Source of the DNA: CAIXZV01 sp037446495
Lineage (GTDB): Bacteria > Chloroflexota > Limnocylindria > Limnocylindrales > CSP1-4
DNA length: 64,000 nt
NCBI GenBank assembly: GCA_037446495.1
Contig: JBBIIL010000007.1
Span: forward strand, 1 to 64,000
Direction: 5' to 3'
Shown here: positions 26,099 to 34,126 of the stretch, piece after piece
Position numbering within the stretch: position 1 is the first letter of the stretch
Layout of the letters: the number at the start of each line of letters is the position of its first letter
Position numbers and translations under genes: made by a program
The notes under the pieces: model-generated
What the model was told of the DNA's origin: nothing
Seen by the model: only the letters and a program-made list of their open reading frames with translations
Database searches by the model: none

Positions 26099-26983
26099 AT
26101 GCCGACCCTGCCCGCTCCCGCCAGCCTCGCCCGCCCGATCATCGCCGACGGCGCCATGGGCACCGCCCTGTTCGCCGGCGGCATGCCTGTAGGAGAGGCG
26201 CCGGAGGCCTGGCTGCTGACCGCTGAAGGGCGGCGCATGATCGAGGGCGTGCACCGCGCCCACGCTGATGCGGGTTCCGGGCTCATCTTGACCTGCACGT
26301 TCGGCGCCAATTCGATCCGGCTTGCCGACTCGGAGATCGCCGGGCGCACCGCCGATGTGGCCGGCGCCGCCGTCGCCACTGCTCGCGCCGCGGTCGGTCC
26401 AGACCGGATCGTCGCGGGGTCGATGGGGCCCACCGGCGGCCTGCTCGTCCCCTACGGACTGCTCGACGCCGGCGAGGTGCGTGAATCGTATGCTCAGGAG
26501 GCGGCCGCGCTCGCCGAGGCGGGCGTGGACGTGATCTGGGTCGAGACGATGATGGACCTCAACGAGGCGATCGCCGCTGTCGAGGGCGCGAAGCAGGGGG
26601 CGCCTGGGGTCCCCGTGATCTGCACGCTCGTGTTCGCTCAGCGGAACCGCACCATGTTCGGCAATCCCGCCGAGGAGGCGGCCGACCGGCTCGTTGAGCT
26701 TGGCGTGGCCGGCATCGGTGCCAACTGCGGCGATGGCTGGGCGCCGGTTGAGGCCGTCATCCCGATCCTCGCCGCGCACGCGCCCGGCCTGCACGTCGTG
26801 GCCAAGGCGAACGCTGGCATCCCGTCGGGCACCGCCGAGGGCGTCACGACCTACCCGGGCACGCCCGAGGAGGCGGCTGCCTATGCCCGCCGCGTGGCCG
26901 ACATGGGGGCGACCATTGTCGGCGGCTGCTGCGGCACAACGGCCGCCCACGTGGCGGCGATCGCGGGCGCGCTCGCCGACTGA
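26099..26983 (+). CDS. Homocysteine S-methyltransferase family protein
   Basis: 294-residue zinc-dependent barrel of the homocysteine S-methyltransferase (MmuM/BHMT/MetH N-terminal) family. Visible are DGAMGTALF at the N-terminus, TCTFGANSIRL, and the zinc Cys ligands in IGANCGDG (~215) and GGCCGTTAAH (~275). It would transfer a methyl group from a small donor such as S-methylmethionine or a betaine to homocysteine. No methionine-cycle gene is adjacent, so the donor is open. Confidence 0.88.
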   Translation: MPTLPAPASLARPIIADGAMGTALFAGGMPVGEAPEAWLLTAEGRRMIEGVHRAHADAGSGLILTCTFGANSIRLADSEIAGRTADVAGAAVATARAAVGPDRIVAGSMGPTGGLLVPYGLLDAGEVRESYAQEAAALAEAGVDVIWVETMMDLNEAIAAVEGAKQGAPGVPVICTLVFAQRNRTMFGNPAEEAADRLVELGVAGIGANCGDGWAPVEAVIPILAAHAPGLHVVAKANAGIPSGTAEGVTTYPGTPEEAAAYARRVADMGATIVGGCCGTTAAHVAAIAGALAD

Positions 26984-27076
26984 GGCGCCGTCCGGCAGGC
27001 GGCCGCCGAACGACCCGGCGAGGGGGCGGCCATAGGGGGATACTGCACACCCAACGCCCGAAGGGAGCAACCCGCG

Positions 27077-27319
27077 ATGATCCGAAGCCTGCTGTCCGCC
27101 CTGGTCGGCGGCGTGGTCCTATTCGTCTACCTGCTGATCTGGAACGCGACCAACTTCACGACGGCGGTCCCCGCATTCGCCATTGCTGGCCTCGTGGCCG
27201 CCGTAGGGACGTGGCTGTGGCCGTTCTTCATTGGCATCTGGTTCATGCGGCGCGCCAGAGGTCGCCGGGACGCCAAGATCGAGTCCGAGGTCGAGAAGCG
27301 GATGACGCAGGGCAAGTAG
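27077..27319 (+). CDS. Small two-helix membrane protein (80 aa)
   Basis: Two hydrophobic helices (LLSALVGGVVLFVYLLIWNAT and AFAIAGLVAAVGTWLWPFFIGIWFM), then a basic/charged tail RRARGRRDAKIESEVEKRM. ATG 27077 has GGGAG upstream. It is convergent with the alkylsulfatase gene and separated from it by a bidirectional hairpin. No family recognised. Confidence 0.65.
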   Translation: MIRSLLSALVGGVVLFVYLLIWNATNFTTAVPAFAIAGLVAAVGTWLWPFFIGIWFMRRARGRRDAKIESEVEKRMTQGK

Positions 27320-27340
27320 CCCGGCAGAACCGTCCGCAGC

Positions 27341-27367
27341 GGGCGCGCGGTGCCGGCCCGCGCGCCC
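27341..27367. terminator. Bidirectional terminator hairpin
   Basis: Perfect 10-bp stem GGGCGCGCGG/CCGCGCGCCC with a 7-nt loop, centred in the 58-bp gap between two convergent genes that stop at 27319 and 27378. Confidence 0.65.
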
Positions 27368-27377
27368 GGCCCCGCCG

Positions 27378-29237
27378 CTACGGCGTGACGATCGCGAAGT
27401 CCGGGTCCGGTGCGTCGAGCACGCCCATCAGCCGGCCGAGCGCGGCCTGGTCGCCCTCCATGGCCACGCCGTCCAACCTCCCGGCGAGCAGCCCCACGAG
27501 CGCGGGCCGCGGCAGCCGCAGCACGAGGTCCGCGCCCTCGACGGGCGCCGCCCGGTGGACGAGGACGCCGTTACGGAGCTCGAGGCGGAAAACGTCCCCC
27601 GTGTCGGTAAGCGCCACGCCGATCACAAGGTGCTCGGCCCAGGCCCTGGGCCCGTTCACACGAATGGCGATGGCGTCGAAGATCTGCTCCGCGCTCAGCG
27701 CCAGCAGCATGTCCGGCGACGTGGTGACCGGCGTCCCGAAGGAGCCGTGACGCAGCTCGTGGGCGCCGGCGAGGTACGCCGAGCGCCAGGTTCCGTTCTC
27801 GGCCAGGAAGCCCAGCTGCTCGAGGGCGTCCGCAAGGAGCGCCTTCGCCTCGGCCTGGTCGGGCTCGGCGAACACGAGGTGGCTGAGCACCTCCGCGGCC
27901 CACCGGAGGTCGCCGGCGTCGAAGGCCTCGCGCCCCACGCGGAGCACCGTGTCGGCGCCGCCGATCGCGGCCACGTACCGCCGGCCCGCCTCGACGGGCG
28001 GGTGCTGCCAGAGGTGCGCCGGGTTGCCGTCGTACCAGCCCATGTAGCGCTGATAGATGGCCTTGGTGTTGTGGCTCACAGTCCCGTAGTAGCCGCGGGC
28101 GTGCCACGCCGACTCGAGCGCCGGGGGCATCGCCATCGCCTCGGCGATCTCCGCGCCCGTCATGCCCTGGTTGAGCATCCGCAGCGTCTGGTCGTGGAGG
28201 TAGGCGTAGAGGTCGCGCTGCTCGGAGAGGAACCGGACCGCCCGCTCGCGGCCCCAGGTCGGCCAATGGTGGGACGCGAACACGACGTCCATCCGGTCGC
28301 CGAAGAGACCGATCGCCTCCGTGATGTACCGCGCCCAGTTGCGCGCGTCACGCACGAGCGCGCCGCGGAGCGTCAGGATGTTGTGGAGTGTGTGGGTGGC
28401 GTTCTCCGCCATGCACAGCGCGCTGAGGCCCGGCAGCAGCAGGTTCATCTCCGCGGGGGCCTCGGTGCCCGGGGTGAGCTGGAACTCCATGACCACGCCG
28501 TCGACCGTGCGGGTCTCACCTGTCCGCGTGATGACGTCCGTGGGCGCGATGAGCGAGACCGTCCCCGAGGACGTCGTCTGCGCCAGGCCGGCACCGACTT
28601 GCCCCTCCGGGCCCCGCGGCAGCGCCACGCCGTACATGTACGCCGCCCGCCGCGTCATCGCCGCGCCGGCGTAGACGTTCTCTGCGATCGTGTGCTCCAT
28701 GAAGCCGTCGGGCGCGATCACGGTGCACCGGCCGGCGTCGACGTCCTCCTGGGTCGTCACGCCCTTCACGCCGCCGAAGTGGTCCACGTGGCTGTGCGTG
28801 TAGACGACCGCGACGACCGGCCGGTCGCCCCGGTGCTCGCGGTACAGGGCGAGGGCCGCCGCGGCGGTCTCCGACGAGATGAGGGGGTCGATGACGACCA
28901 CGCCTGTCTGCCCGTCGATGAACGAGATGTTCGAGAGGTCGAAACCGCGGACCTGGTAGATGCCCGGCACCACCTCGAACAGCCCGTCGATCGTGTTGAG
29001 CTGCGACTGGCGCCACAGCGAGGGGTGCACCGTCTCCGGCGCGGGCCCCTGGAGGAACGCCCGGTAGGACTCGTTGTCCCAGACCACCCGGCCGTCAGCG
29101 GCCCGGATGACGCACGGATCGAGGCGGCCGATAAAGCCGCGGTTCGCGTCCTCGAAGTCGGCGGCGTCGTTGAAGGGCATCGTCGCGAGGGCTTCGGCGT
29201 GGGCCTGGCGGATGGGCGCGGCGGCGCGAGACGACAT
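27378..29237 (-). CDS. Alkyl sulfatase (SdsA1/YjcS family)
   Basis: 619-residue enzyme with an N-terminal metallo-beta-lactamase domain (zinc motif THSHVDHFGG, ~residue 147; MAENATHTLHN; SHHWPTWGRE), a central dimerisation region (YQRYMGWYDGNPAHLWQHPP) and a C-terminal SCP2-like domain (SAEQIFDAIAIRVNG... RLELRNGVLVH). This is the complete SdsA1 layout, which releases sulfate from primary alkyl sulfates such as SDS. No clear signal peptide is visible. ATG 29237 has GAGGGG eight bases upstream. A sulfate-type (SulP) transporter lies about 17 kb away. Confidence 0.9.
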   Translation of the reverse strand: MSSRAAAPIRQAHAEALATMPFNDAADFEDANRGFIGRLDPCVIRAADGRVVWDNESYRAFLQGPAPETVHPSLWRQSQLNTIDGLFEVVPGIYQVRGFDLSNISFIDGQTGVVVIDPLISSETAAAALALYREHRGDRPVVAVVYTHSHVDHFGGVKGVTTQEDVDAGRCTVIAPDGFMEHTIAENVYAGAAMTRRAAYMYGVALPRGPEGQVGAGLAQTTSSGTVSLIAPTDVITRTGETRTVDGVVMEFQLTPGTEAPAEMNLLLPGLSALCMAENATHTLHNILTLRGALVRDARNWARYITEAIGLFGDRMDVVFASHHWPTWGRERAVRFLSEQRDLYAYLHDQTLRMLNQGMTGAEIAEAMAMPPALESAWHARGYYGTVSHNTKAIYQRYMGWYDGNPAHLWQHPPVEAGRRYVAAIGGADTVLRVGREAFDAGDLRWAAEVLSHLVFAEPDQAEAKALLADALEQLGFLAENGTWRSAYLAGAHELRHGSFGTPVTTSPDMLLALSAEQIFDAIAIRVNGPRAWAEHLVIGVALTDTGDVFRLELRNGVLVHRAAPVEGADLVLRLPRPALVGLLAGRLDGVAMEGDQAALGRLMGVLDAPDPDFAIVTP

Positions 29238-29353
29238 GGCGGGGACCCCTCGTATGCGGTTGTGACGGTGGCTCGCCCGAGCATACGCTGTGGCGCGAAA
29301 TGCCACCGTCGCGCCGCTGTTAACGATGTGGCGGCGAAGAGGGGAGTCCCAAC

Positions 29354-30784
29354 ATGACCCGCACCAAGACCGTCCGCGAGATGGCGACCATCGCGAAGAC
29401 GCCGATCGAACCTGCGTTCCTCGCCAAGCCCAAGAGTCACCACACGTTAGCCGAGCGCACGGAGCTCGGACGTGCGATGCGGGTGCAGACCCCACGCGAG
29501 GCGCACTCCGAGTGGCACCCGCCCGCCGACCGCGCCGATCCCATCGACCTCATCGTCGCGGGCGAGGTCGGCCGCACCGAGGAGCTGTTGCCCATCCGGC
29601 ACGGGCGGATGCTGGCCACCCCGTTCACGTTCTACCGCGGGGCGGCGGCCGTCATGGCCGCGGACCTCGCGACCACGCCGCGGACCGGCTACACCGTGCA
29701 GGCCTGCGGCGATTGTCACCTGCTCAACTTCGGCGCGTTCGCCACACCCGAGCGGCGGATCATCTTCGACATCAATGACTTCGACGAGACGTTCCCCGCT
29801 CCCTGGGAGTGGGACCTCAAGCGGCTCGCCGGGAGCTTCGTGGCGGCGAGCCGAGCCAACCGCCACGGCCCGCCGGACGAGATCGCTGCGGTCGAGGCGC
29901 TCGTGCGCTCATACGCAGCCAGCATGGCCGAGCTGGCCGAGATGCCGGCGCTCGACGTGTGGTACTCGTTCGTTGACTGGCACGACATCATCGCTGGGAC
30001 GCAGGACAGCACACTGCGCCGAAAGCGAACGCAGGTGCTCAACAAGGCCATGGCGCGTGACCACGCCGCCGAGTTCGTCAGGCTGGCCCACTACGTGGAC
30101 GGCGTCCCACGGATCAAGGACAAGCCGCCGCTGCTATTCCACCCGGAGGAGTTCCAGACCCCCGAGTACCGCGAGTTCATCGCCGAGAACATCGTCCGCT
30201 ACCGCGAATCGCTCGCCCCCGACAAGCGGATCCTGTTCGATCGCTACGAGATGGCGGACCTCGCGATCAAGGTCGTGGGCGTCGGCAGCGTGGGCACGCT
30301 GTGCACAGTCGCCCTGCTGTTCGCGGCTGAGGGCGATGCGCTGTTCCTCCAGGTCAAGCAGGTGATGCCATCGGTGCTCGAGCCGTATGCGGGCAGGAGC
30401 CCGTTCGCCTCGGACGGCGAGCGGGTCGTGTTCGGCCAGCGGCTGATGCAGGCGGCGTCGGATGTGTTCCTCGGCCACATGGTGGGTGCGTCCGGCAACC
30501 ATTACTTCGTGCGCCAGCTGCGCGACGTGAAGGTCCGCCCGATGGTGGAGCTCTACACGCCCCAGAACATGGCCGACTTCGCCCGGACCTGTGGCGGGGC
30601 ACTCGCGCGCGCCCATGCCCGTTCCGGGGACCCGGCCGTCCTGTCGGGATACCTGGGCAAGGGCCGGGTGCTGGCCAAGGCGATCGGCGAGTTCGCCGTC
30701 AAGTACGCTGCCCAGAACGAGGCCGACCACGCCGCCCTGATCGAGGCGGTGCGCGAGGGCCGCCTCGAAGCGACGTTCGACTAG
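29354..30784 (+). CDS. DUF2252 family protein (kinase-like fold)
   Basis: 476-residue DUF2252 protein. The kinase-like signature is present: GDCHLLNFGAF (~residue 118) and FDINDFDETFPAPWEWDLKRLAGS (~135), resembling the HGD-x2-x2-N and D-x-E/D motifs of aminoglycoside-phosphotransferase-like folds. FLQVKQVMPSVLEPY and ARAHARSGD follow. The family function is unknown. ATG 29354 is preceded by GAGGGGAG. It is divergent from the alkylsulfatase gene with only 116 bp between, so they share a regulatory region. Confidence 0.88.
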   Translation: MTRTKTVREMATIAKTPIEPAFLAKPKSHHTLAERTELGRAMRVQTPREAHSEWHPPADRADPIDLIVAGEVGRTEELLPIRHGRMLATPFTFYRGAAAVMAADLATTPRTGYTVQACGDCHLLNFGAFATPERRIIFDINDFDETFPAPWEWDLKRLAGSFVAASRANRHGPPDEIAAVEALVRSYAASMAELAEMPALDVWYSFVDWHDIIAGTQDSTLRRKRTQVLNKAMARDHAAEFVRLAHYVDGVPRIKDKPPLLFHPEEFQTPEYREFIAENIVRYRESLAPDKRILFDRYEMADLAIKVVGVGSVGTLCTVALLFAAEGDALFLQVKQVMPSVLEPYAGRSPFASDGERVVFGQRLMQAASDVFLGHMVGASGNHYFVRQLRDVKVRPMVELYTPQNMADFARTCGGALARAHARSGDPAVLSGYLGKGRVLAKAIGEFAVKYAAQNEADHAALIEAVREGRLEATFD

Positions 30785-30909
30785 GCGTCGCCGCGGTCGA
30801 GGAGCGTGTCCGCCCGAGGTTGGGCGCCCCCGGCGGGCAGAACGTCGGAGGAGGCACCCGCAGCTCTGCCCTTGCCGTGGGCGGCCGGCGCGTGAGGGCC
30901 TCGCGCCGG

Positions 30910-30915
30910 TAGGAT
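30910..30915 (+). promoter_or_regulatory. -10 box of the HAD gene (leaderless)
   Basis: TAGGAT ends six bases before ATG 30922. Confidence 0.6.
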
Positions 30916-30921
30916 GGCGCG

Positions 30922-31623
30922 ATGAGCTCTCTCGACTTGAGCCGCTTCGACGCACTCACCTTCGACTGTTACGGCACGCTCATCGACTGGGAGCGCGGGA
31001 TTCTCAACGCGTTCCAGCTGGTGCTGTCGCGCTTCGAGGCGTCGCCCACCGAGGACCAGCTGCTCGAGCGGTTCGCCGTGCACGAGGCCGAGATCGAGCG
31101 CGGCGTCTACCGCACCTATCGCGAGGTGCTCGCCGCCTCGGCCCGCGGCGTGTGCGCGGACCTGGGCGTGGACCCGAGCGACGCCTCGATCGTCGAGTTC
31201 GCCGCGTCCGTCGGCGAATGGCCTGCGTTCCCGGACTCGGCCGCCGCGCTCCGCCGCCTGCGGGCCACGTTCAGGCTGGGCGTCCTGACCAACTGCGATG
31301 ACGACCTGTTCGCGGCGTCGAACCGGCGGCTCGGCGTGGCGTTCGACTGGATCGTCACCGCGCAGCAGGCCCGGGGCTACAAGCCGCGCCCCCAGAACTT
31401 CGACGTCCTGTTCGCCGCGGTGGACGTTCCTCGGGAGCGGATCCTGCACGTCGCGCAGAGCTTGTTCCACGACCACGCCCCGGCCAAGGGGCTGGGCATG
31501 ACCACGGTCTGGATCGACCGCCGCCACGACAAGTCCGGCTTCGGCGCCACGCTGCCCGCCGACGCGGAACCCGACATGGTCTTCCCCGACATGCAGTCCT
31601 TCGCGGACGCGGCGCTGGGCTGA
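30922..31623 (+). CDS. HAD hydrolase, haloacid dehalogenase type II-like
   Basis: 233-residue HAD-superfamily protein with nucleophile Asp in TFDCYGTLIDWE, motif II in GVLTNCDDD (Thr/Asn), Lys in GYKPRPQNF and motif IV in AQSLFHDHAPAKGLGM. The helical C1 cap between residues ~20 and 95 and the CYGTLIDWE motif are those of L-2-haloacid dehalogenases, but many such proteins are phosphatases, so the substrate is open. It is a monocistronic, probably leaderless gene. Confidence 0.85.
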   Translation: MSSLDLSRFDALTFDCYGTLIDWERGILNAFQLVLSRFEASPTEDQLLERFAVHEAEIERGVYRTYREVLAASARGVCADLGVDPSDASIVEFAASVGEWPAFPDSAAALRRLRATFRLGVLTNCDDDLFAASNRRLGVAFDWIVTAQQARGYKPRPQNFDVLFAAVDVPRERILHVAQSLFHDHAPAKGLGMTTVWIDRRHDKSGFGATLPADAEPDMVFPDMQSFADAALG

Positions 31624-31688
31624 GCGCGAGCGGCAGACCGCCGGAGGCGGCGCGCAGGCCAGGGCAGGCGTGACCACCCGCGGCGCGA

Positions 31689-31744
31689 TAGGCTGCTGAG
31701 CTGTGGACAGGCCTCGAGGGGTTGAGCCAGGGGTTGAGCGGTGA
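31689..31744 (+). other. Possible leaderless 13-codon leader ORF before kinase 1
   Basis: TAGGCT (31689-31694) lies eight bases before a GTG (31703) that opens a 13-codon frame ending in TGA at 31742-31744. That stop overlaps a GTG at 31741 which may start the kinase (GTGA). The frame includes two GTTGAGC repeats (31721 and 31733). It could be a leader peptide or chance. Confidence 0.3.
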
Positions 31745-33167
31745 CAGCCGGGCGAGNNNNNNNNNNNNNNNNNNNNNNNNNNNNNNNNNNNNNNNNNNNN
31801 NNNNNNNNNNNNNNNNNNNNNNNNNNNNNNNNNNNNNNNNNNNNNNNNNNNNNNNNTTCACCCTGGCGGTGTCGAGCCCGGCCGAGTGGCTGAGCCTGCT
31901 GCTGTTCCTCATCGTGGCGGTGGTGATCGGCCGACTGGCGTCCCTCCAGCGGGAGCGCGCGGAGGAGGCGGACCGCCGGGTTCGCGAGGGCGTGGCGCTC
32001 GTGGCGATGAGCCGTGACGTGGCGATGGCGTCCACCTTCGGCGAGGCAGCCGCCGAGATCGCCCTCCGGCTCCAGGCCGACGCCGAGATGGACGAGGTCT
32101 GGGTGGAGGCCGCCGACACCCCGGGCCGCGCCATTGCGTGGACGGGCAACGTGCCGCCCGCGAACCCGGGCAGTCCGTGGACGCTCGTCCGGTCCGAGGA
32201 CGACGACACGACGGAGTGGATCAGGCTCCACGGCGGCGCGACCGCGGTGGCTGCCGACGGCGGGGCGCCTGCGCACTACTTGGTGGCCATCGACGCGGGC
32301 GACGTCCGTGCCGGCTGGATCCACGCGCTCCGTGCTCCCGAGTCCCCACGTCCCGGCCGCGGCGCCCGCCGCCTGCTGGCGCTCGCCGCGGACCAGCTGG
32401 CCATCGCGCACCGACGCGACGTCCTGCGCGAGGAGCTGACCGCTGTCGAGGTGGCTCGCCAGAGCGATGCGCTGCGCGGCGCGATCCTCGACTCCGTCTC
32501 GCACGACCTCCGCACGCCGGTCGCCTCGATCCGCGCCCTGGCCGGTGGGCTGGCCGACGCGGCACCGGACCTGGAGGCAGCCGAGGTCCGGGCCACCGCA
32601 GAGAAGATCGACGCCGAGGGGGAGCGGCTGGGCGGCCTCGTCAACGGTCTGCTCGACATGGGGCGCATCCAGTCAGGCGCCATCCGCCCGGACCTGCGCC
32701 CCTACGACCTCGCCGAGCTGGTCGAGACCACCATGCGCCACCACCCATCCGACCGTGCCGCCCGCCGGGTCGAGCTGGGCGTCCCGGACGACCTGCCGCC
32801 GGTGCTCGCAGACGCCGTGCTCATCGATGTCGCGCTCGGCAACATCGTCGACAACGCGGTCGCCCACACGCCGGTCGACTCGCGGGTGCGCGTCACCGCG
32901 GCGATGGATGCCCCAGGCTGGGCCCTGCTCGCGGTGGACGACGCTGGCCCTGGCGTCCCCGCCGACGCGCTGCCGCACCTCTTCGATCGGTTCTACCGGG
33001 TCCGCGCCGAGCAGGAGGGCTCGCGCCACGGGATGGGTCTGGGGCTGGCCATCGCGAAGGGGTTCGTCGAGGCGATGAACGGGACGGTGTCGGCCGAGGC
33101 GAGCGAGCTCGGAGGTCTGGGCATCCGGATCCGGCTCCCGCTGGCGCCGGAGGAGGACGTGGCGTGA
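31741..33167 (+). CDS. KdpD-type sensor histidine kinase 1 (interrupted by gap)
   Basis: C-terminal half of a KdpD-like kinase encoded on its own. After the gap come the last DUF4118 membrane helix (AEWLSLLLFLIVAVVIGRLASL), a GAF-like region, the HisKA H-box DSVSHDLRTPVASIRA, N-box GNIVDNAVAHTP, DDAGPGVP and GMGLGLAIAKGF. The 100-N run (31757-31856) removes most of the membrane domain; comparison with kinase 2 suggests about 70 residues are missing. The GTG at 31741 is a guess. The stop overlaps the regulator start by GTGA. The kinase core closely resembles kinase 2 (VARQSDAL... SVSHDLRTP). Confidence 0.85.
31757..31856. other. Assembly gap (100 N)
   Basis: Exactly 100 N within the membrane domain of kinase 1; true length unknown. 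Confidence 0.99.
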
Positions 33168-33871
33168 GCGGCGCCCACCTGCTGCTGGTGGAGGACGACG
33201 CAGTGGCCCGGGCTGCAGTGGCGCAGAACCTCGTCGGCCACGGGTATGCGGTGGCCGTGGCCGAGGATGCCGCGGCCGCCCTGCGCTCCTGGGACGCGGC
33301 CCGCCCCGACGCCATCGTGCTGGACCTCGGGCTGCCGGACCTCGACGGGATCACGCTCATCCGCCGGGTGCGCCGCGAGGCCGCCACGCCGATCCTCGTG
33401 CTCTCCGCCCGAGGCCGAGAGGCGGACAAGATCGAGGCGCTCGAGGCCGGTGCCGACGACTACGTGACGAAGCCCTACGGCATCGGCGAGGTGCGCGCGC
33501 GGATCGCGGCGCTGCTGCGGCGGGCCGGCGGCTCGGCAGGAGAGCCGTCGGGGGTGCTGCGCAACGGATCGATCACGCTCGACCCGGCCCACCGCCTCGT
33601 CACGGTGCGCGGCGAGGAGCTCGACCTCACCCCGCGCGAGTACGAGCTGCTCAAGCAGATGCTGGGCGCGCCCGGCCGCGTGCTCACTCGTGGCCGCCTG
33701 CTCCGGGCAGTCTGGGGCACGGCCTACAGCGACGAGGGCCACTACCTCCACGTGTACGTCTCGCGGCTGCGCCGCAAGCTGGCCGCCGCCGATCCGGATG
33801 GCGACGCGAAGGACCTGGTGGCCGCCGAGCCGGGCGTGGGCTACCGCGTCCGCGAGGTCCCGACGGCCTGA
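33164..33871 (+). CDS. KdpE-type response regulator 1
   Basis: 235-residue OmpR/PhoB-family regulator. The receiver has the acidic pair in LLVEDDAVARAAV, phospho-Asp in IVLDLGLPDLDG (~residue 52) and Lys in DDYVTKPYG; the winged helix has LDLTPREYELLKQML and HVYVSRLRRKLAAADP. It closely matches the regulator at 42955-43671, including LGLPDLDG and the RLRRKLAAADPDG end. GTG 33164 overlaps the kinase stop by four bases. Its 3' end overlaps by 31 bases the convergent small protein gene. Confidence 0.92.
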   Translation: MSGAHLLLVEDDAVARAAVAQNLVGHGYAVAVAEDAAAALRSWDAARPDAIVLDLGLPDLDGITLIRRVRREAATPILVLSARGREADKIEALEAGADDYVTKPYGIGEVRARIAALLRRAGGSAGEPSGVLRNGSITLDPAHRLVTVRGEELDLTPREYELLKQMLGAPGRVLTRGRLLRAVWGTAYSDEGHYLHVYVSRLRRKLAAADPDGDAKDLVAAEPGVGYRVREVPTA

Positions 33872-34116
33872 GGCGACGTCCCGTCGTCAACGACCAGCGC
33901 GCAGGGCGCATCGTCAGTTGACCAGACCGGTGTGACGGACAGGCGATGCAGGCCCGCCCGAGCCCGCGCCGCCTCGAGGACGGCGGTGCCCAGCGGCAGG
34001 TTGACCACGGTCACGCGCATCGCCACCCCCCGCCGCACCATCGCGATGGCCGAGTCCACGAGCCGCAGCTCGCGGTCGATCTCCGCCTGGAGCGCCTGCT
34101 CGGTCAGCGTGTCCAT
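33841..34116 (-). CDS. Small K+-island protein A (paralog of 42635-42919)
   Basis: 91-residue soluble protein of no recognised family. Residues ~12-77 align with the protein at 42635-42919: shared pattern AI..V..GV..RV...L.....LEAARA.AG.......TP.WS.D.AP..L.V. An N-terminal helix precedes a predicted alpha/beta core. It starts 10 bases after the stop of the KimA-like transporter gene on the same strand and is surely co-transcribed with it; its end overlaps regulator 1 from the opposite side. Occurrence beside both K+ transport systems points to a role in K+ uptake or its control. Confidence 0.7.
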   Translation of the reverse strand: MDTLTEQALQAEIDRELRLVDSAIAMVRRGVAMRVTVVNLPLGTAVLEAARARAGLHRLSVTPVWSTDDAPCALVVDDGTSPQAVGTSRTR

Positions 34117-34126
34117 CGCGCCGTCC

